Source of the DNA: Glandiceps talaboti
Lineage: Eukaryota > Hemichordata > Enteropneusta > Spengelidae
DNA length: 64,000 nucleotides
Assembly: GCF_964340395.1 (NCBI RefSeq)
Contig: NC_135561.1
Location: 7,169,518-7,233,517 of the forward strand
Direction of reading: 5' to 3'
Part shown: piece by piece, positions 14,965 to 42,319 of the stretch
Numbering within the stretch: the first letter of the stretch is position 1
Layout of the letters: each line of letters opens with the position of its first letter
The notes under the pieces: model-generated
What the model saw: only the letters and a program-made list of their open reading frames with translations
Databases searched by the model: none
Told to the model about the DNA's origin: nothing
Translations under genes and position numbers: made by a program

Positions 14965-15730
14965 TGGTATGGTTGATATAGTAACGACTTATCAATCGAT
15001 GGTAATATAAATTCAAACATTTTGTCGCTGAATATAATCATATCGTAGGATAACACTCATTCAAGACTGTTACGTCTTCTTTACATACGGGATAGGTTAA
15101 CCACCAAGCTAGTCGAATATGGTCGCTGAAAATGCAGTTATCAGACGTGAATTCCATTTCATTAATTAAAAAAAATAACGTTAAGAATTTTCAAGGTGGA
15201 TACGCGGGGTTTATAGGAATGAAAAGCAACATTTTGATCATGAATATTACAGTTCACTTTGTGACTGTGGTCAGAGATGAGTGAACCTGCGCGATCACAG
15301 AAACAAGTGTAATTTTACCCCTTTCATATATAGTTGGCTAAATATGTCAATATCAACGATATTATCAACATTTTATCGTATTCTGATAGAACCAGTCTGA
15401 GACATGACTCGGGAAATAAATGCCTGTGATGTCACCGTAATGTACACATTTTTATGTCAAGATATCAAGACAGTTTTTACAAAAAGACTGTGACATAAAG
15501 CGATTATAATATTTTATTGTATTCTAATAGAAATATTCTGAGACATAACTCGGGAAACAAATGCCCGTGGGCGACATATGTCCAACACCGACAGTCCGGT
15601 TTGCAGACCCAGCGCACTAGCCAGAGCACATCTTTCTGCACATCATTCTCTTTATGATTTTTTTTTAAATGTATAATAAATATTTACTACATTTTTACTT
15701 TTTTAAAAAAAAAAAAATCAGCTTCGACAC

Positions 15731-16350
15731 AGAGTACGTGACTCGATTCTGACAAAGAAAGGGAGATTTTCAGAATCGAGTCCCGACTTACTCCGTCTTC
15801 ATACCATTCTTACTCGAACCTGTTGCCGATTGTTAATACATTACCAACGGAGCCGGAGGAAGTCGGGGCTCGATTCAGACAATGCCCGGTGGTGACAGTC
15901 CCAGGATGGGTGGGTACCCATGCTTGTTAGCGAAATTTCAAATGTACCCCTTTTCCCGGAATATTTCAATGACAAACATCCCCTTTTTAGTGAATCTGCG
16001 AGAAAATCACTGCAAAACACTCCCTTATTTCCGAAATCAGGGAGGTTTTACTAAATTTTACCTTCAGGGACACCTAATCCATACACTACACGTGTACACT
16101 GCACTGTCCTAATGTTTGAATAGACCTTCGTCGACCGTGACCCCCCGGGCCTTTCGGGAAGTTTCTTCCGAGAGAGAGAATACAAAAAAGGCATCCTCTA
16201 CCCATATTCTCGGAGGGTGATCTGAAAAAGTACCTTTTTTACGATTCCACGGACATAGATGGCCAACGAAAAACACATCCTTTTCCGTGAAATTTCTGAC
16301 AAGCATGCGTACCCGCTTCGTCTGGGACTGCCCGTGATAACCGGGTGACA
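15731..16350. repeat. Degenerate inverted-repeat element, probably non-autonomous transposon relic
   Basis: The segment near 15883-15945 (cccggtg..cagtcccagg..gtacccatgcttgt..gcgaaattt) reappears in reverse complement at about 16290-16349 (cagtcccagacga.., gcatgcttgtcagaaattt). A smaller hairpin of gactcgattctga / tcagaatcgagtc lies at about 15740-15782. Short opposed open frames at 15882-16112 (+) and 16109-16351 (-) are the two arms and look non-coding. Confidence 0.6.
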
Positions 16351-16351
16351 A

Positions 16352-18380
16352 TATGTTCCAACCAATTCTCCGGTGTCTAGAATCTAGTACCGTACTCCGT
16401 CTGCAAGCAGGACTGTATTGCCGACATCATTTGTCTTTGTACCCGTAGGGTTGTTACAAATGTAAGTCATATCAAGGTTTTGTTTTATCATGTTCGATAC
16501 TGTTCGCATGACAGACGGTGTAAAAATGAATCACTAATATTAGAACAAATTAACTCGACACTTCCTTATGTCGGTTTCAACAAAAATAAATATATGTGAA
16601 ATTTGTCGAAATTAGTTAAAATCATTTTGAGAAGTTCAGCTATCGAAGAACTAAGAAACGCATGAGAAAATTACAAGGAACAAATAAGAAACAAGTTCTA
16701 CGTAGGAAATAAAATGTCCTGAAACTGGAGGCATGGATTCTAAGACTGTGGATGAAATGACAAAATATTTGATGTAGAAGTGCCAAAATACCACCAACAT
16801 TACAATTTTGTGAATTTCTTTCTTATTAAACATTTTTGATCATTTGAATTCGATTTGAATTGAATTATATGATGAAAGACAAATTAAGAAAAAAAAAGAC
16901 TGAATACTTTGTACACTTACCTCCTTCAGTGTAGAAAGTTGCTATGCGTGTCGGTACTTCTCAACTCTGTGGGTAGGATAGGTTCTACACCTGCTAAGGT
17001 GGTCTGAGTGGCTGACAAGACAAAGCGTACGTGTTATATTTCAATGTCATAAACTGTCGTTGTAGAACAAATATTGAAATTGGTTCATGTGGATACCATG
17101 CATGATAAATCTCAGTAAGCTATATACACGTGGATGTCAGTAGTCACCGCGATAAAAGCAGTGAGAGCCCAGTTGTTGACCTGATGTGTAACCAGTTCAA
17201 AACGACTAACTTATAGCATAGAGTTAACACCGAAGCATGAATGTTTGTTTTTTACAGTTTTATCAATGTCCTTGACTGTTCAGAAGGGTTTTCACTGTTT
17301 ACTTCTTCCGTACATTACTTAGTTATATTTATGGAATATCATAAATTACATCATTATAGTTTATACCCGTGACGTAATATTTTAATGTCAAGAAATCAGG
17401 GTCATCTAGCCGCTATCTCTCAGGTGATCTCACGTCACATTCGCAGTGTCAAGAGAAAGCGTCATGTTGACAACCGGTGACTATATGCGGTTGGCATGTC
17501 GATTAGAAGGAGCATGGGTCAAATGGAGTCGTATCACACGATTCATTTTCAGTAGGCCTGGGGAGGAAATATAAATGTAACTATCCCAAACGGAAAGCAA
17601 TTTTTATTGAATTCAGTACAGGAGGGAAAAAGATAAACAACTACGTGTCTAAGTAGTTGGCGGGGAGAGAGCCCGGGGGGACTACTCCCCATATTTGATG
17701 AGTATACGTATATGTGCCGCCATTTGGGGTGCGTTTTCTAAATGGAGTCAGTTGTTTCCGAGCTGAAGAGTCTAAAATGGGTCCACTTTGCATTATTTTC
17801 GATTTCACTTGGGCTAAAATGTTGTCCATTGTCCTTTACCAAATCATAACTTCCATTAATTGCCCCGAAAAATGTTGCCTCATAAGGAAATATATTTAGC
17901 TCTAAAATTTCATCTTGTAAAAACCCGTAATGATTCCGCCCTTATTTTTGATCGGGTAATAAAATATATATCAAATATATCAAAATCTAAAATGGGGTAT
18001 TGGTCAAAATGGGTCTAAAATGAGGCCTTGAGTTTCTAGCACTGGCCACACACCCCTTCCAGAGCTGGCCACTGATACCGCCCCCAGGGAATGAGAAGTA
18101 AGATCGAGGGACTGGTAATCACTTTTTGGAGAACTTTGAGAAGAGGGCGTTTGATTTGAGGAAAAGTAGGAAGGCCAAATCAGTATGCATGGAGCAGTCA
18201 ACAAAATGATGCCAACAAACAAAGTACGTCATCAGAAATACAGTTAGTAGAATGTTTTGACTAGTTTAGAATACTACAACATTTGTCGTGAAACACAGCA
18301 AAATGACGATTCTTTAAAAAGAGGTTATAGTCCTTAAAGGGGAACAAAAATAAGGCAGATGATTTCGTCATAGCTGAGAT
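16352..18380. other. Non-coding stretch; no gene recognised
   Basis: No splice-consistent coding exon is seen. A possible minus-strand 5' UTR donor (GTAAGT at about 16920) could belong to SLC34 copy 2. The 17600-18030 part (ggcggggagag..actactcccc..tgtgccgcc, then repeated gggtctaaaatg words) reads like dispersed repeat DNA. The open frame at 18004-18222 (-) resembles nothing I know. Confidence 0.45.
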
Positions 18381-18381
18381 A

Positions 18382-18470
18382 TGCCGTGTCGTTCCGCCCT
18401 CATCGGTGGGAGGGGTTGATCGATGTGTGAGGGCGCCCCATCACGGCGTAGCTTACAGACGACATTAGTT
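18382..18470. repeat. Dispersed repeat copy with a short GC-rich stem (relative at 57790)
   Basis: About 90 bp align with 57790-57876, with a shared exact block of about 25 bp containing gtgagggcgccccatcacgg. Each copy has an internal cgccctca / tgagggcg stem. Class unknown; possibly a SINE or MITE fragment. Confidence 0.6.
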
Positions 18471-18550
18471 GATGTCAAAGAAGTCACAAAGGGCGTTGTC
18501 GACGTTCTCTCCAACGTCTATGTTTATAGAAAGACAGAAAAAACAGTCAA

Positions 18551-19274
18551 AAATAGACTACAGGTGTTACAGACTACAGGTATTACAGACTACAGGTGTT
18601 ACAGACTAAGGTATTACCACAGGTACTCGAATCAATGTGTAGAAAAAAAATGTATTGTATATAAAATAAGTCTTATTTACATACATATTTTTTTTTTTAA
18701 ATCATACACATTGATTCGAGTACCTGTGGGTATTACAGACTACAGGTATTACAGACTACGTGTATTACAGACTACATGTATTACAGACTACGTGTATTAC
18801 AAACTACAGGTGTTACAAACTACAGGTGTTACAGACTACAGGTGTTACAGACTACAGGTATTACAGACTACAGGTATTACAGACTACGTGTATTACAAAC
18901 TACAGGTATTACAGACTACAGGTATTACAGACTACAGGTATTACAGACTACAGGTATTACAGACTACAGGTGTTACAAACTACGTGTATTACAGACTACA
19001 TGTATTACAGACTACAGGTATTACAGACTACGTGTATTACAGACTACAGGTGTTACAGACTACAGGTATTACAGACTACATGTATTACAGACTACGTGTA
19101 TTACAAACTACAGGTGTTACAGACTACAGGTGTTACAGACTACAGGTGTTACAGACTACAGGTGTTACAGACTACAGGTATTACAAACTACAGGTATTAC
19201 AGACTACGTGTATTACAAACTACAGGTATTACAGACTACAGGTATTACAGACTACAGGTATTACAGACTACAGG

Positions 19275-19275
<1 letters not shown>
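18551..19275. repeat. 16-bp minisatellite, left block (about 38 units)
   Basis: Tandem unit of 16 bp made of two unequal TACAG half-units (TACAGGTAT + TACAGAC). Variants are ACAGGT, ACGTGT, ACATGT and TATTAC versus TGTTAC. Because 16 = 1 mod 3 and the consensus lacks stops, all three plus frames stay open with a 16-residue period (VLQTTGITDYRYYRLQ type). Coding is not inferred. The block is interrupted at 18617-18729 by a foldback element. Confidence 0.97.
18617..18729. mobile_element. Foldback element with 24-bp perfect terminal inverted repeats inside the minisatellite
   Basis: Arms 18617-18640 and 18706-18729 are perfect reverse complements (left arm begins ccacaggtactcgaatcaat). The AT-rich core is 65 bp. 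The word ggtatta flanks it on both sides, consistent with a target duplication but also with the surrounding tandem repeat. Confidence 0.8.
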
Positions 19276-19325
<50 letters not shown>

Positions 19326-19945
19326 CTTTATTTAAACTCGATAGCCTCATAGGTAACAGCCTTTTTTCATGAGGGTCGAGAACAAAAAAGAACAATTAAA
19401 ATACAATGACAGAAAAGGAGACTACATACAAATTGCAAAAAAAATGCAATAACGGCACAAAACGTCCAACAGACAAAATACAGACAGCAAGTGACAGAAA
19501 AAATACGACCATACTAAAAATTTACATTGTCATCTATGAAACCCTGAAAGTAATGTTTATGACACGCAATTTTGAAACTTCTAATATTAGTAATAGATCT
19601 TATTGCAGCCGGTAGTTGATTGTAGAGTGTAGGCGCTGCTACTCGAAATGATTCCTTACAAACATTTGTTCTGGCAAATGGGACAAGTAACGAGTGATTT
19701 GTAACTGAGCGCAAAGACCGACTAGGTCTATATGGTGAAAGTAATCGACTGATATAAGTGGGATATTGGCCATGTAATGCTTTATAAACTGAAACAACGT
19801 TATTAAATTTGTAACGATAGGAGAGTGGATACCAGTTTAGCCTGATTAGCATCTCGGTGGAAGATATGCCGGCGTCGCAATTTAAAATAAGCCTCATGGA
19901 ACGTTTCAGTAGACTATTTAATCGGGTGTTGTCGATCTTGCTGCA
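19276..19945 (-). pseudogene. 5'-truncated CR1/L2-type LINE: reverse-transcriptase ORF C-terminus, 3' UTR and (TTA)n tail
   Basis: On the minus strand an open frame from the 19945 junction to the stop at 19514 encodes the end of a non-LTR retrotransposon ORF2. Motifs typical of CR1/L2-like elements are present: LNWYPLSYRYKF, VYKALHGQYPTYISRLL, RPSRSLRS, FRVAAPTLYNQLP. The endonuclease and RT core are absent. About 190 bp of 3' UTR follow, ending in a TTA microsatellite (19276-19322), the usual tail of this clade. The element joins minisatellite sequence on both sides, so it inserted into the array. Confidence 0.88.
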
Positions 19946-21815
19946 GCAGGTATTACAGACTACAGGTGTTACAAACTACAGGTATTACAGACTACAGGTA
20001 TTACAGACTACAGGTATTACAGACTACAGGTATTACAGACTACAGGTATTACAGACTACAGGTATTACAAACTACAGGTATTACAGACTACATGTATTAC
20101 AGACTACAGGTGTTACAGACTACAGGTATTACATACTACATGTATTACAAACTACAGGTGTTACAGACTACAGGTGTTACAGACTACAGGTGTTACAGAC
20201 TACAGGTATTACAGACTACATGTATTACAGACTACAGGTATTACAGACTACAGGTGTTACAGACTACAGGTATTACAGACTACATGTATTACAAACTACA
20301 GGTGTTACAGACTACAGGTGTTACAGACTACAGGTGTTACAGACTACAGGTATTACAGACTACAGGTATTACAGACTACGTGTATTACAGACTACAGGTG
20401 TTACAGACTACGTGTATTACAGACAACAGGTATTACAGACTACATGTGTTACAGACTACAGGTGTTACAGACTACAGGTGTTACAGACTACGTGTATTAC
20501 AGACTACAGGTATTACAGACTACATGTATTACAGACTACATGTATTACAGACTACAGGTATTACAGACTACATGTATTACAGACTACGTGTATTACAGAC
20601 TACAGGTATTACAAACTACAGGTATTACAAACTACAGGTATTACAGACTACAGGTGTTACAGACTACATGTGTTACAGACTACAGGTGTTACAGACTACA
20701 GGTATTACAGACTACAGGTGTTACAGACTACAGGTATTGCAGACTAAAGGTATTACAGACTACAGGTATAACAGACTACGTGTATTACAGACTACAGACT
20801 ATAGGTATTACAGACTACGTGTATTACAGACTACATGTATTACAGACTACGTGTATTACAGACTACAGGTATAACAGACTACGTGTATTACAGACTACAT
20901 GTATTACAGACTACAGGTATTATAGACTACAGGTATTACAGACTACATGTATTACAGACTACGTGTATTACAGACTACAGGTATTACAGACTACGTGTAT
21001 AACAGACTACGTGTATTACAGACTACGTGTATTACAGACTACGTGTATTACAGACTACAGGTATTACAGACTACAGGTATTACAGACTACAGGTATTACA
21101 GACTACATGTATTACAAACTACAGGTATTACAGACTACAGGTACTACAGACTACATGTATTACAGACTACAGGTATTACAGACTACAGGTATTACAGACT
21201 ACAGGTATAACAGACTACGCGTGTATTACAGACTACGTGTATTACAGTCTACAGGTATAACAGACTACGTGTATTACAGACAACGTGTATTACAGACTAC
21301 ATGTATTACAGACTACATGTATTACAGACTACAGGTATTACAGACTACATGTATTACAGACTACAGGTATTACAGACTACGTGTATTACAGACTACAGGT
21401 ATTACAGACTACATGTATTACAGACTACAGGTATTACAGACTACATGTATTACAGACTACAGGTATTACAGACTACATGTATTACAAACTACAGGTATTA
21501 CAGACTACATGTATTACAGACTACAGGTATTACAGACTACGTGTATTACAGACTACAGGTATTACAGACTACATGTATTACAGACTACAGGTATTACAGA
21601 CTACATGTATTACAGACTACAGGTATTACAGACTACAGGTATTACAGACTACATGTATTACAGACTACAGGTATTACAGACTACGTGTATTACAGACTAC
21701 AGGTATTACAGACTACGTGTATTACAGACTACAGGTATAACAGACTACGTGTATTACAGACTACAGGTATAACAGACTACGTGTATAACAGACTACGTGT
21801 ATTACAGACTACATG
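19946..21815. repeat. 16-bp minisatellite, right block (about 117 units)
   Basis: Same unit as the left block and same orientation. Units ending gtgttac are common in the left half. From about 21290 the units tend to alternate ACAGGT and ACATGT variants, giving a 32-bp higher-order period. Occasional ataacag and single-base variants occur. The longest resulting frame (20174-21772) is a repeat artefact. Confidence 0.97.
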
Positions 21816-21825
21816 TGAAAATTGA

Positions 21826-23336
21826 CGATTTAACTGTGCATTGTAGAAAGTTTGTTACCAAAGTTATCTCATGAAGGAGAAGTCCATCTAAACATTTATG
21901 CCGTTCAACCATTCAACTAGATCACTTTAATCAATATGGCTGATTTTTTTTCAAGTAAAATCGAACGTTTTAAAAGTTTGGAGACTTTGAAATTGAGCTA
22001 CATAGTTATCGTGGGCTGAATTGAAAGTTGTCATTGTTTCAAGCTCTGTGCTTTGAGGAGATGCATAAGGTAGGGCGCCCCACGTGTCGAGAATAATAAT
22101 GACAGTGTATACTGTTACTGGAATAGCTTTGAAAAGCATTGGCTATTAGCCTTAAATTATATGACGATATGTTGTATAATACAATGCCGTCTTTTCAGAC
22201 ATATTTGTCAATGTATTGATTTATCTCTTGATGACTTCTAGTTTTACTTGGAGAACGACTATTCTTCATCAATTGAAATGTTCAGTCATGGAGCTATAGA
22301 GGCAAAAGTCATCACTACATACAACATACTACATCACTACACACTTCATACAGTTTTTACGGTAAAACTCAGAGACATTTTCTTTTTTTTAGTATTTTAA
22401 TTTCACACTAATTGCAGATTGAATGCACGGCATGGTTTGTCTATACTCTATGTTTTCCCTTTTATATTAAGTCGTACTTGTGTTGAACAAGGGCCAGTTT
22501 CTCTCTCATGTGACGGCGAGGACAAATTAATTACTGAATATGGTGATGTAGGGAGCATAGAGAAGTATGTAGTGAGTTATGTACTAGCTACTTTTATGAG
22601 AGTTTGGATGCAGTGGAACCTAGTGCGAATCATAGTCTTAGAACCAATACTAGCACTCACACATCACGGGGTGCTGTCATAGTGTTACCCTACCCTTCCC
22701 ATAATGCTAAATGTGTTAATGATTGACAAAGTATATATGCTTTATAATTTTGCAACATGCAAAGATCTCTGCAAAGTATTCGGAAACATGTGATATACTA
22801 ACATATGCACCAACGTGTTACTCTCAAATGCAACAAGGCATCACCTAAACAGGAATCTGCAAACAAGGTAAAGGCGATTCCTCGTATATCAATATTCAGC
22901 ATTTTCAAAATAGTCAGAATAATTATGTTGTTCATTGGGCAACATCGGCCATATTGAATTGTCGGATTTTCTCAGGACAGGCCGTAGGATGTCAACTAAA
23001 TATCGACACATAACACAATTTTATAAAGTGTTGTCTACTTGGATATATCGTCAGCGAAAAATATTGACAAATGAACCATTTATGGGAGGGAACTTGCCAG
23101 GGAAAGCTCGCATTGCTCTTTTGTTTAAATATTCACACCTCGATCCTTATCACACCAGACATAATAAATCACGGAATATGTCATAGTTTAGTCGTCTAGG
23201 TCTAGAGTTTAAACGTTATCTTTACCAACATAAATTAAACAGTATATACCCGATCCGTATAAAAATCAACCGAAACAGACTATAGATGAAAATCACAGTT
23301 GCCCTGAACAAGTAGAATTAATGCTACAATCCAGTC
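21826..23336. other. No gene recognised
   Basis: The open frames at 22419-22682 and 22935-23186 (+) show no family motif, no signal peptide that convinces, and no clear splice context. I see no RNA gene. Treated as intergenic between the minisatellite and the TNF-receptor-like gene. Confidence 0.45.
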
Positions 23337-23337
<1 letters not shown>

Positions 23338-23405
<68 letters not shown>

Positions 23406-23420
23406 TCGTCGTCGTCGTCG

Positions 23421-23470
<50 letters not shown>
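23338..23470. repeat. (TTG)n/(TCG)n trinucleotide array
   Basis: TTG units flank a central TCG/CCG block. The poly-Thr translation on the minus strand is an artefact. Confidence 0.97.
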
Positions 23471-24551
23471 AAATAATCAATAATTTTAGTCGTATCGAAC
23501 GACGTCAACTACTGAGACAGTCTGTAGCATTAGAGACCCTCTCAGCATTGTGATTACCTTGCTATATTGTAATACAGGAAAGAAAAGAAAAGAGATGTGG
23601 TGATTGAACAGTTAAATATTTGTACAATGTGATAAAATGAGATTACCGATATTAATTTGTCTTTAACCAAAGCTCCATCTCCAATATATCTGAAACATTA
23701 GTATCCTTTTCACCTGTCTAACTATACTACAAACCAGAATGATGACAGGTTTCCATATGGTAGGACAATGTTTTTTTCATTACATGAAACAAAATACAAG
23801 CGCATCATATGAAATTATATATTTTATCTCACTGTGAACACAAATTAACATCACAATGGGGTGAAACGAGGAAGATGCAAACACAAAACTGTTTAGTTGA
23901 ATTTAGTAATCAGTGCCTGTATTTTGTTTGTGTAAATTCATAACAAATACATCACTATAGGAGATGTAAAAAAAAACATCGTGCCGCCTAACATTCATAT
24001 AAAGCTAACGTTACAAATTACGGATTTTTTCCTAAAACCTATAATTGCAAAGGTTCATTAAAACAAATAACAATACACTGCAATGGTTTAGTGCTTTGAG
24101 GTTTCGAAGATAATGTATACATTGCAAATGACTTAATTTTGTAAAATGTAAATGGTTTACTCAGATTAAGTTTTTGTATTATTTTGTAAATGATTTATAG
24201 TAAATAAGGGTAAATACCCTGATTATGTAAAGATAAATTGTAAACTTAATTACAACGTGTGTAAATAACATGATAAATACAAACATACATTATTCAATTA
24301 AAACATTTGTAAATGTAAAGCATAAAATTATAGAGATCTGTCAAAGATGTGAGTAGGCAGAAAGACAATCGGAATAGGAAGAAAAAAGTGTAATATTTTG
24401 TAAAAATTATATCTGATGTTAACCGAGCAATCGGAACCACACAATTTTTTATATTAGGCCCAAGCCCTAGATAGTCATCTGTATACAGTTTGATTTAACT
24501 AAAATGTAACCACTTTTTCACCAGATGCTATTACGCCACCACGTTTTATTC

Positions 24552-39607
<15,056 letters not shown>

Positions 39608-42319
39608 ATTCAGGGTTCTAGACACCAAACAATACTGCGAGTTCTTAATTTTTGTTCAGTAATGTAAAAAAAGAACGTTTACTGAAACTCTACGTGTCAT
39701 AAACCCTGGTATAAACTTTGTGCAGAACCAACTCGTTAAAGCTCAAAATAGTATTGTATGGAGTACTAGTAGTAATGAAGAACAGGTGAATGACTGGTAA
39801 GACTGGTGGGATAATGTTTATAAACATTTGTCGCGCTTTGGACTTTGTTTGATAAGAATACCCCTATTGTATAGTTAATATTTGATAAAACACTCGCATT
39901 TATACACAGCTCTAGATCTATGCAACATGCGCATTTTATACACCGTGATAGTACAGCTCTATCTATAGTACCCATGTGGACCCCATGAGGTGGTGCACAC
40001 ATACACATACATATGCATTGCGCTGTTACTCAGTCAATCTGACAATCATTCCGAGTCTGTCAAACAACATTTGGACCCCATGTGGATATCACGTTGACCG
40101 TTTAAGCAGCACATGATACCTTTCTCTTCCTTACTAGTTTATGCATGGTAAATGACTGCTACATGTAATTAATCCCGTACATGTCAAACAATGTGTCAAC
40201 ATTATGACAGATAAAGGGTATAAGGAATGTTTTAATTTAGATGAGATGGACAAGGCGTCTTTATTTAGTCAATAAAGAAAAGAGAGAATTACATACAGCC
40301 TCAGACTGCTAGTGGTCTGAGATATATATATATATAGCTAAGAGCAAAGTAACCAGGGAAAGAAAAAGAAGTAGTTTTAAAACTCAATTAGTGAATTGAT
40401 CAATATCACACAAAATAAGTTATATTGCACCACGAAAATTGATCATTCATTCAATCAATGAATCACTCAACCAAATAATAAATCAATCAATAAATCAACC
40501 GATCGATCGATCGATCGATCGATCGATCAATCAATCAACCAACCAGTTACATGCTCGCTGCCCCTGTGCTTATACTAACTGCAATAACTGCATGTAGCGT
40601 GTAGTGGGATTTTGAGGGTTCTTGCCTCTGTTTTTGTGCCTTTTTTCCGTTCCAATGTTTAACTGGAAGCAATCGCTACAATTTATATAACGGTAACACG
40701 AATAGACGAGATCACCCTGAAAATGTAAGTGCGATGTCAGCGTACTGCACCTTTTAAAATGTTGCTACTTTTGGGTTTTCCTCATGGTCGGACTGCAGAA
40801 CCAAACTTACACGAACTATTAGGAGACCGAGACTCGTTAATTTGCTATTTCAACCACTGTATTGTCAAGAATTTAACATGTGTGAGATATATTATGATGT
40901 TTTCGTTATGTGAAAAGATACCTTACATTGTGTTAGAGCACACGATGTCTTCGCCAACGTATTTACAGAAACTGCTATCAAAGAATTGAGTTGTTGCCAA
41001 GATAGCACGGTAAATATTCTCTTCAGATTTTGTGGATTTCCTTTGTATTGAATCTCGATGATTATAAGTCTAACGGTACATTTAGGCCGACATGCGAGCC
41101 TCACAGCCATAAAAGTTCAAACACTGTGAGCATTGGAGGTAAATGTATCTGTGAATATATGGTTTGTGTAAAAGTTGCTATTGATGTCTACATTTTAGAT
41201 ACTTGTTCTCGGGTTTTAATTTTACGATATTTCCATCTTGAAGATTTCAGTGAGACATATTGTGAATGTACTCGGAAAAGTAATGGGGTGACTGGGGGAA
41301 CCCGTCCCGTTTTATATGTGCAAGTCAGATGGAGTCACGTAATTAATCTGCAAATAAACATCACGTATTATGTACAATTAGTGTTCGGTAGGATTTTTTT
41401 TCCGTTGGGTTTACTCAAATATTTCATAGATGACTTATGTGCGAAGTGAAATTGATAACATATATTGTATCATTTCACCAGTGCCGTACGTGTTTGGAAG
41501 TTGAGTATTGCGTGAATCATTTTTTACTTTTCTACCAGTGAATGGCTACACCACACTAATTCCTCCGAAGATTTTGTAAATTACCTCAACCATTTTTCAC
41601 TTCAAATAAATTAAATTAAAGACGATACGAGAGATTTTATAAATACTGATATTGTTACAGGTACAGTAACAGACATGCACGCAGTGCATAGATCACATAC
41701 GGAAGTGCAAATTTGCCGCCCGGATAACAACGAAAGGTCTAGAGTGGGAAGTATTTCGGAAGGCACAATTTGCCTGCTGTCTCGTTGCGATATTAGCAGG
41801 CTGTTCATCATTTCCATCACTCCTACCTGGCTTACTAGCCGGAGAAAAGAAATCAGTTATCTGCCGTTTACTCATACTGAAACTGGCGGTGGTTCTCCGC
41901 TGTGTAGGCTATATATGCTGTACTATGTTGACATGTCAAACTATCATGATTTGAGAAGAGACGTTGAATGACAGGGGTAAGCGGGAGTAGCGAATAAAAT
42001 TTAAAAACCAAAAAATTGCAAAATTATGTCGAAATCGAAGGCTTGCCGACAGTAATGTAGAAGAAGAATGGTCCTATCAAATTTGTGTACACAGCTCATG
42101 TGAACGGTCGTCCATTGCTATCTAATGGAAGTGTCAATCAAACTTAATGTCAACAACGTTGTCTATCTGTATGCTTTGATACATTCTGAGCCAGAGTACT
42201 TCAGTCCAGACTATCATGTATGTCAATCAGGAGATTTAGTCTACAATGCGTCGTATAAATTACTTGCAAGTGTGACCTTCAAAATGTGTTGGTAAAAAAT
42301 TACCGGCAATTCTTAGGCT
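39608..42319. other. Upstream flank of TNF-receptor-like gene A; no further gene recognised
   Basis: Contains AATC/GATC-rich simple sequence at about 40440-40547 and a relative of the 6644 foldback at about 40572-40670. The frame at 41030-41449 (+) matches no family I know. A short minus frame at 41693-41875 begins MSKRQITDFFSP, reminiscent of zinc-finger/hAT transposase-like N-termini, but has no supporting domain. Confidence 0.45.

Noticed and set aside
15882-16351. Two opposed short genes
   Set aside because: They are the two arms of one degenerate inverted repeat; no family match and no splice context.
20174-21772. 532-codon open frame in the minisatellite
   Set aside because: Stop-free only because the 16-bp unit lacks stops in any frame; all three frames are equally open and there is no unique coding sequence.
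18551-21815. Possible CRISPR array
   Set aside because: The repeats are head-to-tail 16-bp units with no spacers, in a eukaryotic gene-containing region.
22419-22682. Possible short secreted or membrane protein gene
   Set aside because: No coding statistics, homology or splice signals that I can support from the sequence.
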